The notes beneath the pieces were generated by a model, which was given only the letters and a program-made list of their open reading frames with translations, was not told the DNA's origin and searched no databases. Below, piece by piece: positions 11,247 through 22,493 of a stretch of DNA of 64,000 nucleotides (within the stretch, counting starts at the first letter, position 1; each line of letters starts with the position of its first letter). Source of the DNA: Erpobdella octoculata (Eukaryota; Annelida; Clitellata; Hirudinida; Erpobdellidae). The DNA lies in NCBI GenBank assembly GCA_963978895.1, contig OZ022245.1:7438542-7502541 (forward strand), given 5' to 3'. The position numbers and the translations under genes are program-made.

Positions 11247-11647
11247 ACCACTTCCACCGCCAAAAACAGTGGTTGTTAAGCGCTTTTGTTGGGGTATGTT
11301 GAACACAATACTCGACTATGAATGGGTACGAATCAATGCTCGATAGTATATAAGTTGTACGGCTTACAATCCGTCACTAGCTAATTTAATAGCTATCGAA
11401 GATATATGTTCTGTAATATATATTATAAGGAAACATAGCGTTGATATGTTTTTACGAGCCACATATATCAGAAACTTGGATGGCTTACAATCCACCACGA
11501 AATAACGCAAATATATATATATATATATATATATTTAGTTCCCGCTCCGCTCCGCTCATTTTGTGACGGATTTCAAATTTTTTTCTTTATATTTGATTCC
11601 CCTTGACTCTCAAGGTTGTGTGAATATATATATATATATATATATAA

Positions 11648-11745
11648 GACTCTACTAGGAATCGAACCCACGTGTCTACGGCAACACCGCCTCGCCTAAA
11701 TGCAAGCGCTCTTACCAACTGAGCCACCGACCATCCCCAAAAAAG
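11648..11745 (-). repeat. tRNA-derived SINE head
   Basis: On the minus strand: GGTGGCTCAGTTGGTAAGAG (box A-like), about 45 bases later GTGGGTTCGATTCC (box B). The box spacing is too wide and no paired acceptor stem is evident, so this is a SINE or tRNA relic rather than a functional tRNA. Its central part (GGCAACACCGC) matches the 9785-9877 segment. Confidence 0.55.
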
Positions 11746-11763
11746 GATGGCTAGAAGTATATA

Positions 11764-12828
11764 TCTATATATATAAAAGGCAACGTATGTTCATTCATAA
11801 CGCCAAAACCAATGAAGGGATTTGCACGAAATTTTACATAATAAACATTTACCACCTAACAAACAATCTCATTTATTTAAAAAAATTGTTTTGAATGTTT
11901 TTAGAAAATTAATTTTTAGAAATATTTTATCTATGCAATTTTAGAAAATTAATTTTTAGAAATATTTTATCTATGCAATTATATCGCGGCTTAACGAGCT
12001 TAGGGTTGCTTTCGACTTCTGTTCCGTCGTTGTTGGTTGTCGCGATTTCTCAAAATCAAAAGTGAGTATTATTTTACTTATATCAATTATATCAATATAT
12101 CAAAAGTAATATATAATATACTATATACTATACTATTATTTTTTTAATTACTGTATATCGTTCAAATGTTTTTGAATGTTTTAGAAAATTAATTTTTTTA
12201 AATATTTTCGCTATTGTATCAGAGCTATGTTTTGTTTACATTCGCTGTTTATCGTCTCGGTTTCTCGAAATCAAAGTAATTTAAAAACTTAGGCTACTAT
12301 TTTTATATTATTTACTTAGGCTACTATTTTTATATTATTTAATTGTTAATTATTGTTGTGTATATATTAAATTGTAAATTGTTTCGGTCGTTGTGTGTCA
12401 GGCTATCATTATCGCTCTACCAGTCTAACCACTCTAACCAATCTAACCACTCTAACCTCTAACAGATATTATTTTGTGCTACTTTTAGTCTAACAGATAT
12501 TATTTTGTGCTTACAGAAAAGAAAATTGAAAAATTTATTGCGAGTGAGTATATCAATATAACTATTAATGTATTTTAAGTATAATAGTATAACTATTAAT
12601 GCACCTTATGGAAAAACAAAAAACATTGTGTATCAGAAAGCTTTGCAATAAAATGACTGTATGTGTTTGTTGTATTTCTTTTAATTAAAAATCAAAAGTA
12701 TCTGCATAAATGTTTCAATAGATGCAAAGATGCCCGGGCAAACGAGCGGTTAAGGAAACGGGAGCCAGAGAGAAAAACGATAAAAAAAACCTTTAAATTC
12801 CCCGGGCAATGCCGGGTAACCCAGCTAG
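11764..12828 (+). mobile_element. Non-autonomous Helitron, about 1.07 kb
   Basis: The 5' terminus is TCTATATATATAAAAGGC after an A. The 3' terminus has the hairpin CCCGGGCAATGCCGGG, then TAACCCAGCTAG at 12828, followed by T. No target duplication, as expected for A|TC...CTAG|T insertion. The interior has a near-perfect tandem duplication (11895-11980, TTTAGAAAATTAATTTTTAG units). No coding capacity is seen. Confidence 0.75.
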
Positions 12829-12856
12829 TATATATATATATATATATCTATTTGTT

Positions 12857-13052
12857 GCATTGTTTTAGAAAAAAGTTTGTTTTCCAGTTTTTTCCCCTCA
12901 GGAGCAAAATTTTCAAAAATCCTTTCTTAATGGATGCTTACGCAATAAAAGTAATATAAGTTTCAAATTTCACGTTCCTAGGATGAGGCGTTTGAGCTCG
13001 GCGTTGATTATCAGTCAGTCAGTCAGGACATGTTCTTTTATATATATATAGA
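12857..13052 (-). mobile_element. 5'-terminal fragment of the 18-kb Helitron family
   Basis: In reverse orientation this matches the first 200 bases of the elements at 18015, 40791 and 56766: TCTATATATATA end, CATGTCCTGACTGACTG, then AACGCCGAGCTCAAACGCC and the TTTCCAGTTTTTTCCCCTCA segment. It lacks the 3' part and abuts the helicase relic at 13053. Confidence 0.85.
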
Positions 13053-14092
13053 CGTCAAAAACATGGCAAATTCCATTCAGGTAAACTGCGGTACAATACT
13101 GTAGAAATGGCAGCGATTGTTGCTCGCTATGTTCCACTAATTACTGATGAACAAAGAATGATTTACAAACGCATTATACTGGCAGTTTTGGAAGGACATG
13201 GTGGATTTTTTTTTTTTTGGATGCACCATGTGGAACTTGGAAAACATTTTTCATTTCTCTAATTCTCGCCGAAATACGATCAAATAATGGCATAGCTTTG
13301 GCCGTTGCATCGTCTGGCATTGCAGCAACTTTATTGGATGGAGGCAGAACAACTCATTCAGCACTTAAGCAATGTGCAACATAAAAAAGCAATTATCCAT
13401 GGCCACAGAAAGAGTCATTTTGCAGCAAAAATGTGGATGTCAATGATTTAAATTTCAAGATACAGCAGTTCTTGCCAGGCGAATTGGTGTCATACAAATC
13501 GATTGATACAGTTTTGATACAGTTTGCGATGCCAGCGAAGCCATAAATTGTCCAACAGAGTTTTTGAACTCATTGGATTTGCCAGGCATGTCATCGCATC
13601 ATCTACAACTTAAAGTTGGATCTCCGGTTATTCAACTTCGGAATTTGAATCCACCGCGGCTGTGCAATGGTACGCGATTAATAATTAAAAAATTGATGAA
13701 AAACATTGTCGAAGCCAGCATTTTGAATGACAAGTTCCGAGGCGCAAGTGTTTTGCTTTCTGCCACGGATCCCAATAATTTCTACAGAAGTGCATATTGA
13801 ATTCAAATGAATTCAATTTTCAATTAGATTGGCATTCGCAATGACAATTAATAAGTCGCAAGGCCAAACAATGTCTGTTTGTGGCTTAGATTTGGGCATG
13901 CCATTCTTTTCTACAATTACCTATACGTGGCATGTTCTTGCGAGGGCAAACCATCCAGTTTGTTTGTGTTGGCTAAAGATGGTTTGACAAAAAACATTGT
14001 TTTTTTTAAATTGACAGAATTTGTACATTAAACTTTTAATAAAAAAAACTAAAATAATTTATCAGGCAAAACAACGTTTGCTGGGTCAGCTA

Positions 14093-14093
<1 letters not shown>
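13053..14093 (+). pseudogene. Helitron PIF1-type helicase, C-terminal relic with 3' terminus
   Basis: Three-frame translation gives ARYVPLITDEQRMIYKRI, a degenerate Walker A (DAP-CGT-KTF near 13215-13240), SLILAEIRSNNGIALAVASS, then GIAATLLDGGRTTHSALK. Later come SLDLPGMSSHHLQLKVGSPV, RNLNPPRLCNGTRLIIKK and [19 protein letters not shown], all characteristic of Helitron Pif1-family helicases. Frames change at least four times (for example the T-run near 13206-13220 and the stop at 13798-13800), and the middle of the domain is missing. The 3' end has a short GCAAA...TTTGC hairpin and CTGGGTCAGCTAG ending at 14093, then (TA)n. Confidence 0.9.
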
Positions 14094-14162
<69 letters not shown>

Positions 14163-14246
14163 CTCCTGTCATAGTGTTTGAAATTGAACTCCGAAACGGC
14201 TGAACCTATCTTTATGAAATTTTTTGTGTACATTTGGTAGGTCTGA

Positions 14247-14308
<62 letters not shown>

Positions 14309-14310
14309 GG
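14094..14310. repeat. Two (TA)n tracts flanking a Helitron 5'-region fragment
   Basis: (TA)n at 14094-14158 and 14250-14307. Between them is the CCGAAACGGCTGAACC motif and TTTTTTGTGTACATTTGGTA, as at 6445-6500. The second tract runs into the purine-rich GGGAACGGGAG repeat. Confidence 0.85.
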
Positions 14311-15191
14311 GGAAACAAACGGAAACGGGAGAGCAAGGGGGAACGAGTAGGGATGTCGAAAAAATATCGATATATCGATGTATTGATATTTTTAGCCGAT
14401 ATATATCGATATTTTTAGTCGATATATTTTTATCCGATATATCGATGTATTGATATTTTTAGCCGATATATATCGATATTTTTAGTCGATATATTTTTAT
14501 CCGATATATCGATATAAAATATCCAGTATCGACTATCGAAAATTTTATGATATGCGAATTTTTTTTTTTATGTAACTAACTAGCATAGATTTATAATATT
14601 AGCATTGATTTTTTAATATAATATTATGTCTATGCTAACTAGCCTCTCGAACTAACAGAATGCCGGACGAGTTGAGGCAATTCCTGGATACTCCAAATCT
14701 CTCTCTTAAGGAAAATAAGGCCCGTCGGGACGGGGGGTGTGGGGGGGTGGAGCACCCCCCCACTGTTTGACACGCCGTTGGTAAAAATATATTGTCTGTA
14801 CAATTTATATTGTCAGTTAAGAATATAGGTATTGTCGGCACAACTTGTATTCAGTTAAAAATATATTGTCAGTAAAATTTATATTATTAGTTAAAAATAT
14901 ATTGTCGGTAAAATTTATATTATCAGTTAAAAATATAATGTCAGTAAAGATATAATGTCGGTCGGCTACGCTGTAGGATGGTAGCGCACACCAGCACACA
15001 CACACATGGGCATTAATGAGCAAGTGCTAGCCATGCAGCACAATGGACATCCTGATATATATTAAGAAGTCCACGGCTAGACTGTGAAACGAAAGCGCAA
15101 ACCAGCACACGAGCTCATTGGGAAATTCTGATAGAGCTAGGTTTCGGAGAGATAGCAGGCCTAGCGAAAAAACCCGAAGCTAAGTAATGCA

Positions 15192-16125
15192 CAGCGGCGG
15201 ATCCGGGAATTTCGTAATGAGGGGTCCGAAAATATTTTTTCGTTTTTTTTTAATTTATATTTCTGTCGTTTTGCAGTTCGTTGTAAGTCATCTTGATTTT
15301 TTTATTCAGTAAAACCAAACATAAGAAATTTAACGTTTTATTTACTCTTTTTTTCTCCCTCTTTTTTTCTTTTTCTTTCTCTCTCACTTTTATTTCTCTC
15401 GTTTTCTTTCTGTATTTTTTTCTTTCTGTAGCAATGTCAACCCAGGACACCTCTTTTTTCCATGGCCCAGAAAAATAGTACAGAAAAAACCATTTTCAAT
15501 TTATTCTCTGACCATCTCATGAACCGGCTAAAGGTACGGTTTCAAGGCGGACAAATTCCCAAAATAAGTGCAACTGCTTATGTTATCCTTGTAGCCAAGA
15601 AAAAATCTCGCTGTCAAAAATCATAGAAGTAGTCGAGTTTTTCGAGTTTGTCTTGAACCGTTCCAGTTGGAGTTTAACAAATGACAGAGTCTCGTATAAT
15701 CACTCCCACAAAAACGTTTACCAATGAAAATAAAAAGTCATTCTTTTCGAAAAAAATAATATTTCGCCTTCTGTAATAAATGATAACTTTTTTCTGCCTG
15801 ATTGAAACGATTCTAGTATACTTAATACTACAGCTAAAAAATTATTCTCAGCTTTGAAAAGTATCTGATGAACTCCTCAGCACAATGAACAAAACGGTGT
15901 CTTGTGTTGGCATTGCTACAGAGAAAAAATACAAAAAAAGTGAGATAAAAAAGAGGGGAAAATGAGTTATTATAAAATTTAACTTCAAACCGTTTAGTTT
16001 TGTCTCACCGAATAAAGGAAATTATAAATGATTTAAAACGGGTTGTATAACGACAGTATTCAAAATTTTAAAAAAATACAAATTTTCAGACCTTCTCTTT
16101 TATAAAATTTCTGGATCCGCCACTA
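15192..16125. mobile_element. Nested hAT-like MITE
   Basis: The left end CAGCGGCGGATCCGGGAATTT is mirrored by TAGTGGCGGATCCAGAAATTT on the other strand at the right end. CAG-GGCGGATCC is a common hAT-type terminus. The right terminal base is mutated and no clear 8-bp duplication remains. No protein is encoded. Confidence 0.7.
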
Positions 16126-16245
16126 CCAAAATTAGATGTTTTTTTAATAACGAATATATAAAACCAGTAATTTATTTTTTAGAAATGACTAAAAAATTTG
16201 TCGGTAAAATGGGATGGTTACACCCCCCCAGGACAAGCATGTTGG

Positions 16246-16480
16246 CTACGGCCCTGAGGAAAATCCAATAAAGTTTTGGATTGACGCGAGACATTTCACC
16301 CCAGTTCTTTCAAATATAGCTCTTAAGTACTTGACACCTACGGCTTCCTCTGTACCTTCAGAAAGAGTGGCTTCTGCCGTAAATTTGGCAGTTCCTAACA
16401 CTAGGAGCCGAGTGACAGCGGAACATGTGAAGAACAGAGTTTTTTTACTTTCATTACCGGACAAATACTTGTTTCCGTGA
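16246..16480 (+). pseudogene. hAT transposase C-terminal dimerisation fragment
   Basis: Encodes ENPIKFWIDARHFTPVLSN, then ALKYLTPTASSVPSERVASA, then NTRSRVTAEHVKNRVFLLS. The pattern W-x(n)-FP-L-x(3)-A-x(2)-L-x(3)-AS-(V/S)-x-SER-x-FS is the hAT family dimerisation domain; here the usual FS after SERV is AS. About 75 codons remain, ending at TGA 16478-16480. It is the only coding remnant in the 14348-16886 element. Confidence 0.85.
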
Positions 16481-16659
16481 TGATACAATTAATAAATTTA
16501 AAAATATCAGTTAAAAGATAGCTTTTTGGTTTATATTATTTTTGTAATTATTACCTAATAAAAAGCAATACTGATAAAAATACTTTCGTTTTTATTGAGT
16601 TTTTTGTACATAAAATAATATATATAAATGTTAGTTATTCTGCTTAAGTTTTCGAATCA

Positions 16660-17182
16660 CGGGAACTAGAGAATGAGCGGGAACGGAAAAGCGACTGAGA
16701 GCGAAGGAGCGAGCGGGAAAAAGAAAGCTACCGGGAACGGGGAAGCAAGCGGCCGGGAGCGGGAAAATTCGATCGATATATCGATGTATCGATATTTTTC
16801 ACTCGATATATCGACGTCGATATTGATATTTTTTTAAATATCGATATATCGATATATCGATATTTTTTTAAATTTCGATATCCCTAGGAACGAGAGAGCA
16901 AGCGGAGAGCAAGCGGGGAAGGAAACGGGAGCAAGAGAGAAGAACAATAAAAAAACTTTCAAAAGCGAAGGAAGGAACGAGGGAAAGAACGAAGGAACGA
17001 ACGAAGGAACGAACGAACGAACGAACGAACGAACGAACGAACGAACGAACGAACGAACGAACGAACGAACGAACGAACGAACGAACGAACGAACGAACGA
17101 ATGAATGAATGAATGGAGCGACCGGGAACAAGAGAGCAAGCGGGAGTGAGAAAGTGATCGATAGCCGGGTAACCCAGCTAGT
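16660..17182 (+). repeat. Purine-rich GGGAACGGGA repeats, (AACG)n tract and Helitron-type 3' end
   Basis: Irregular GGGAACGGGAAAGC/GAGCGGGAAAG units occur inside the hAT right arm (16670-16760) and again outside it (16890-16945). A (GAACGAAC)n tract spans 16975-17101. A CCGGGTAACCCAGCTAG 3' end is at about 17165-17181. The Phe-Val-Arg-Ser frame on the minus strand is a by-product of the tetranucleotide repeat. Confidence 0.85.
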
Positions 17183-17394
17183 TTAACCAAGGATATCTTG
17201 TTATATCAAGATATCCTTGATTTAACATACAATTCTATTATGTAATAAACATTTGTATTGTTTTAGAAGTTTTAACAATTTCAATGAATAAAATTTATAA
17301 GCTAAAGCAAAATCAAGAAGTTTATTCCGGAAAATAAACTTTTAGAATAAATACCAATACAAAAATATGTAATCTTTTTATACAATGCTTTTTT

Positions 17395-17905
17395 GCTCGT
17401 CGTCTCTGTTTGTCTTTCTGTTTCTATGCATGTTTCAAATCTTGCAATCAATTTTTGAGTCACTTCCTGATGATAGATTTTTTTCAAATTTTTCATACAT
17501 GCTCAAAATAGAAGTCAATGAAATATTCAATTATTAGTTTTACAATAAGTCAATTAATTTAGTTAATTTATATTCGTGACTAGCAGAACGTCATGAAAAT
17601 TAAGCTACAGTGGCTTGGTGGATAAGTCTCTGCCTAAGAAGCTCGAATAGGTTAAGGCTTATTCTTTTTACCAATGCTTTTATTAACTCGTCGTCTCTGT
17701 TTCTCTGTCTGTCTGTTTGTTTCTCTGTCTGTTTCAAATCTTTCTGTTTGTTTCTCTGTCTGTTTCAAATCTTGCAATCAATTTTTGAGTCACTTCCTGA
17801 TGATTGATTTTTTACAAATTTTGCATACATGCTCAAAATAGAAGACAATGCAATATTCAATTATTAGTTTTACAATAAGTCAATTAATTTAGTTGATTTT
17901 AATTA
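17395..17905 (+). repeat. Two tandem copies of the dispersed repeat seen inverted at 4150-4345
   Basis: Positions 17395-17560 and 17690-17905 both contain TGTTTCAAATCTTGCAATCA, then TTTTTGAGTCACTTCCTGAT, then GCTCAAAATAGAAG and ATTCAATTATTAGTTTTACA. Between them is a tRNA-like fragment (TGGCTTGGTGGATAAGTC at about 17610-17627). Confidence 0.75.
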
Positions 17906-17914
17906 ATTTCGCAC

Positions 17915-17950
<36 letters not shown>

Positions 17951-18014
17951 TTATATATATGTATGTATATGTATACGTGTGTGTGTTTATTATATTTTTT
18001 TATCTAGGAATTTA

Positions 18015-19633
18015 TCTATATATATAAAAGAACATGTCCTGACTGACTGACTGACTGACTGACTGACTGACTGACTGACTGACTGACTGACTGACTGACT
18101 GATGACTGACTGATAATCAACGCCGAGCTCAAACGCCTCATCCTAGGAACGTGAAATTTGGAACTTACATTACTTTTATAGCGTAAACATCCGCTGAGAA
18201 AGGATTTTTGAAAATTTCGCTCCTGAGGGAAAAAAACTGGAAAACAAACTTTTTTCTAAAACAATGTATATCTCGAAAACCAAAAATGAGGAGATTTTGA
18301 AATTTGGTACATAGATTCTTTTTGAAAAATAAAAAGATACGTGTTTCACCATTTTTTGAAAATTCGGTTTCCCGGACCTCAAATGTGGGTTGGAAAATTG
18401 GGTTATTTGGTTTTTAAAGTTGCTTCTACTCAAAAACTGTTAATGCTAAAGGAGTAAAAATTATTATTTAGTTTCTACTCCAAAAATAATGAAATACGTG
18501 TTTTAGCATTTTTTGAAAATTTGGTTTCCAGGACTTCAAATGTGGGGTGGAATATAGGGCTAATTGTCTTTTATAGTAACTGCTACTCAAAAACAGTAAA
18601 TACCACAGATGTAAAAATTATTATTTAGTTTCTTTTCTAAAAATAAAGATATACGTGTTTCACCATTTTTTACAAATTTAGTTTCCCGGACCTCAAATGT
18701 GGGTTGGAAAATTGGGTTATTTGGTTTTTAAAGTAGCTTCTACTCAAAAACTGTTAATGCTACAAAAGTAAAAATTAGTATTTAGTTTCTACTCTAAAAC
18801 TAATGATATACGGGTTTCACAATTTTTTGAAAATTTGGTTTCCAGGACTTCAAATGTGGGGTAGAAAATAGGGTTATTTGGTTTTTAAAGTAACTGCTAC
18901 TCAACAATTGTAATTGCCACAGATGTAAAAATTAATACTTAGTATCTACTCAAAAAAAAAAGATATACGTGTTTCATCATTTTTTGGGTTATTTGGTTTT
19001 TAAAGTAGCTGCTACTCAAAAACTGTTAATGCTACAGAAGTAAAAATTAGTATTTAGTTTCTACTCCAAAAATAATGAAATACGTGTTTTAGCATTTTTT
19101 GAAAATTTGGTTACCAGGACCTCAAATGTGGGGTGGAAATAAGGGTTATTTGATTTCAAAATAACTGCTACTCACAAACTGTAAGTGCTACAAATGTAAA
19201 AATTAGTATTTTGAAGTTTTGTGCCGGATAAAAGTAGCTAAGTCCAGTTTATCATCGGCGGGCCAAGCCGTTATTTTAGAGTCTTCACACGGGCCAGGCC
19301 AAACCTTAAATCAAAGTGGGACGGGCCGAGGTTTTTCACCAAGTATATAGATATTTTAGTGATTTTAGGGTCTTCAGTTTGGCCGGGCCAAACCTGAGGT
19401 CAAGGTGGGACGGGCCGAAGTTTTTTATCAAGTATATAGAACTTCTAGGCCTGTAAAAATGGGTCGGGCCTAATTCAGACGGGCTGTGCCGGGCCAGGAG
19501 TTTGGGTTTTTAAAACGGGCTGGGCTAATTTGTCGACGGGCCGAGCCGAGACATAAAAAAATGATCTCTGCTATGGATGCACGGTTCAAACTCTCAAATT
19601 TCATGCGAGCGAAGCCGCTACGGGCACTGCTAG
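18015..19633 (+). mobile_element. Non-autonomous Helitron, family H1, copy A (1,619 bp)
   Basis: The 5' terminus is TCTATATATATAAAAG after A, and the 3' terminus is GGGCACTGCTAG before T. The 5' region has a (CTGA)n run and AACGCCGAGCTCAAACGCC. The middle holds about five tandem units with a period near 157 bp (CCCGGACCTCAAATGTGGG recurs at about 18371, 18529, 18685 and 18842). The last 400 bases contain a GC-rich block with repeated GGGCCGGGCC/GGGACGGGCCGA motifs. Related copies lie at 39260-40791 (minus) and 56766-58116 (plus). Confidence 0.9.
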
Positions 19634-19639
19634 TATATA

Positions 19640-19810
19640 TATAAAAGCATTGGGTTTTAAAAATTCGTTTTTAATTTACTTGTTGTATATTGCGACTTTA
19701 ATATAAAATAAAAGAGTAATATAAGAAAAAATTGATTGCAAAATTTGTGTTTTAATTACATATAAAAGCATTGGGTTTTAAAAATTCGTTTTTAATTTAC
19801 TTGTTAAACT
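19640..19810 (+). repeat. Direct repeat pair, inverted copy at 3983-4105
   Basis: AAGCATTGGGTTTTAAAAAT to TTTTTAATTTACTTGTT occurs at 19645-19685 and again at 19764-19806. It encloses the AATTGATTGCAAAATTTGTG segment shared with the 4-kb copy. Confidence 0.75.
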
Positions 19811-20243
19811 ATACCAATAAAAATTTTATAATTTTGAATTACTGTAGGGCTTGAAGAAAAACCTCTGCTTGAGGTCAAAGAATTTTGGAGCTTGAGAAAG
19901 GTTCTTCTGGCCAGAAAACGACTGTCATCTGCCGACTGTCCTAAATTTTTGTCTCTTTTGTTTCTTAAAATAAATTTAGTTGGTTCGATTATTTTCATTT
20001 TTGAATTTTATATCTTTTAATAAACAAAGAATGGGTGACGTAATGTTTATCACTTTATTTTATGCAAATAATATTAGTAACTTAAACTTCATTAAAGTTC
20101 TTAATTTGCAAGCATAAATTAGATAATCGTGTGTCAAACTGAGCTGTATATTGTTTGAATTAACCTTTATGGAGTTTGTCTCGAGTTTGCAAAATAATTT
20201 TTTTGCTGCTAACCGGCTTCACTAAAGGTTGAAAAAGTAAGGA

Positions 20244-20330
20244 AGAGGTGACACCATGAGTTTACCAGATACATCACCAGTTGAATCCAGCCCTAGTGAT
20301 CCCTCTTCGCATGGCGTAAAACGTCTCTAA
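20244..20330 (+). other. Exon-like unit, copy 1 of a duplicated pair
   Basis: Encodes GDTMSLPDTSPVESSPSDPS, then SHGVKRL and a stop at 20328-20330. It aligns with 21814-21898, and the stop falls at the same alignment position. Similarity continues about 30 bases past the stop (ACATTCAAAA-ACC-ACAG-CTT). The function is unknown. It may be a terminal coding exon or part of an unrecognised repeat. Confidence 0.4.
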
Positions 20331-21813
20331 ACATTCAAAAGACCTACAGACTTCCTTTACTTCACCGTGTTTGCTTGCCTGCTTGAGCCATAAGTTGGGG
20401 CCCTTGGACGCTTACAAAATTAACTTTTAATTATGTAATCGAGCTGAAACTTGGTTGGTTTATTTGTCGTTAAAGACTTCACATGCTGTTAAAGTTTCAA
20501 ATCGATTGGACAAAATTTTAATAAAACAAAGAACAAAATTGAATACAATTTAGTTTTTAGTTTATTTATAGAAAACAATACTTAATTTTAGAATTTTTTA
20601 ATTTATAATAAATTGATTTAACAGTTTCTTATATTTTAAATCCTCAAATATTTAGAAGTATTGAAAAGACTGTGGTCAAATTTTTTTTCTATTTTATAGA
20701 CTTACTATTATAAAAAATGACAAAAACTTAAAACCTGCCGAATTAGAGAATTTTCCGCGGTTCACTTGTTATACTTGCTATTTTTAACTTTCATTTGTCC
20801 GGATGTTCGCGGATGCACGTGGATGTCCGCAAAGATAATGACGTCATAATAAATTCTATCCTTTGTTTACTATTTACTGGGATACTATTTTTATGAGATT
20901 TTGCTCACTTTTGTTTGTCCGGATTTCCCAGGGTGTTTTAGAGCATTTCTTAAAAGCTTGTTCTAAATTTTTTGAACCATAATTCTTTGTTTTAACACTC
21001 AGTCCGTTAGTCAGTAAAAACGAAAACTGTTTTTTTTCAATCCTAATCACTGGCGAACAGACAATTTCGAAATTGAAAATTGAAGCTTATCAAAACAATC
21101 TTTGCTCTAGTTTGGCAACACAGAGTGAACTTCCTACACTGAATCACCATTGAATTCCAGGCTCTTGACAACATTGAGCCTGATTAAATTATTAACAACA
21201 AAAAACCCTTTTAAATTTAGCAGTTAGTTTAGCATTTGTTTCCGATTTATAATTGTTTGATCCCTCGGTGACCTTAAAACGACCTTGAATGTCTTCTGAT
21301 TTTTTTCATCCAGGAACTCATGAACTATTAGACAGTCTATCTGGCAGTCCGTGGTTTTGGTACGATTTATTTCTTCCCAATTAGGATGATCAAGTACGGC
21401 GTTAGTCATCAAGAGGAGTTCAGATTAAGTCTCATTTTCACGCTTCATATATTAAATTATCTCGTGCTTAGTGCTTATGACGAAAAGCGTTGTAGCCTTG
21501 AACGAATGACCGCAACAAAATGAATATAACAAAATAACAAAAAGACTCTGAGAAAATTCATGAGAGTTGTAAAACATGACATTGAAACGATACTCTGTTG
21601 AACACACTGGATGACATTTCTGCTCAAATAAATTGCAACTGGCTCGACTAAAAGAAAGTTATTTTGAAATTCAGAATTAGAATTTAAGAAGAATTCATAA
21701 TCAATTGAAGAATTTTATAAAATTACAAATAAGAAAAATTTAATTATCCGGTGTTATATAGGGTTTATTAGGTCAAAAACAAAAGACATGAAGAAGATTC
21801 ATTGAGAAATTGA

Positions 21814-21898
21814 GGAGGGCCACACTGTGAGTATACCAGACACCGCACCAGTTGAACCCAGCCCTAGTGACCCCTCTTTACGTGACAAAGACCGCCTC
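21814..21898 (+). other. Exon-like unit, copy 2 of a duplicated pair
   Basis: Encodes GHTVSIPDTAPVEPSPSDPS, then LRDKDRL and a stop. Most of the core SxPDTxPVExSPSDPS is shared with copy 1, and several differences lie at third positions (GAT/GAC, ACA/ACC, GAT/GAC). The M/V difference at the fourth residue shows the copies need not start translation there. Confidence 0.4.
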
Positions 21899-22493
21899 TG
21901 AACATTCAAAAAACCAACAGGCTTTGTTTATTATCTCTACACTTTCATTTACTTTAAATTAGCGAGATAATTAAACTAAAATTATGTTACGTAATAAACA
22001 TATTTTGATTTTGACTGACCTTATAAGTTTCGTTAATTTTAATTTGTTTTCTAGAACATTCGCTGATACAAACGTATATTTAATCTTTTTTTCAGTAGGT
22101 ATATATACAGCAGGGAGAGTCGAGGTTGACACACTTCCAGCAAGAAGGCGCAGTGAAACTGTAAAGAAGTTCTTAACTGTATTTAAACGTCTCAACGATA
22201 GCTTACGTTTTCAATTTCTAAAGTTTTTAAACGAAGTTTCGTCGGTTTTTCGTATTATAATTTTGCAAGAGAAGTTTTACAAGAAATTTGAGTGAGGTTT
22301 TTATGAATTTTATTCTTCTGCAATGTCGCACGAATTTCGCTCGTTCGCTTTTCCCGGTTCGAAGTTGTTGGCGACTATAAATTAGTTGTAAGTCTTACAG
22401 GCCGTGAGTCTTGTAAGTAAGTTGGGCTAAGAGTCTTGGGCTGTAAGTTTTTCATTATACAAATTTTGAAGACCTTGCAGCTGTAGAACGACC

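Larger units (their letters stand above)
14348..16886 (+). mobile_element. hAT-superfamily relic, 2,539 bp, with 8-bp target duplication
   Basis: Terminal inverted repeats TAGGGATGTCGAAA (left) and TAGGGATATCGAAA (right, other strand), flanked by GGAACGAG at 14340-14347 and 16887-16894. Both ends carry blocks of degenerate ATATCGATAT repeats (14360-14520; 16765-16880). The interior keeps only a hAT C-terminal coding remnant at 16246-16480, a run of ATTGTCAGTTAAAAATATA repeats (14790-14960) and a nested element at 15192-16125. The insertion site lies in a purine-rich Helitron-associated repeat. Confidence 0.88.
19811..22480. other. Mostly unique DNA with exon-like fragments
   Basis: No complete gene is evident. 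Coding-like pieces are: a duplicated 24-codon unit at 20244-20330 and 21814-21898 (separate entries); a minus-strand frame at 21224-21412 (62 codons, ends KVVLRSPRDQTIINRKQMLN); and a plus-strand frame at 22099-22295 after a TTTTTTTCAG acceptor (GIYTAGRVEVDTLPARRRSE, then TVKKFLTVFKRLNDSLRFQF). Any of these could be exons of a host gene, but they cannot be joined into a model with confidence. Confidence 0.4.

Noticed and set aside
11640..11750. A functional tRNA gene on the minus strand
   Set aside because: Boxes A and B are present but spacing is too long, acceptor stem does not pair and related degenerate copies exist, so a SINE head is more likely.
16834..17190. Minus-strand Phe-Val-Arg-Ser repeat 'proteins'
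   Set aside because: By-product of the (AACG)n tetranucleotide tract.
17600..17660. tRNA-like segment TGGCTTGGTGGATAAGTC
   Set aside because: Resembles box A only; no acceptable box B follows.
18176..18433. Minus-strand frames shared between 18.2 and 57.0 kb as a conserved protein
   Set aside because: They lie inside the Helitron H1 copies in the tandem-repeat region; conservation reflects recent element copying.
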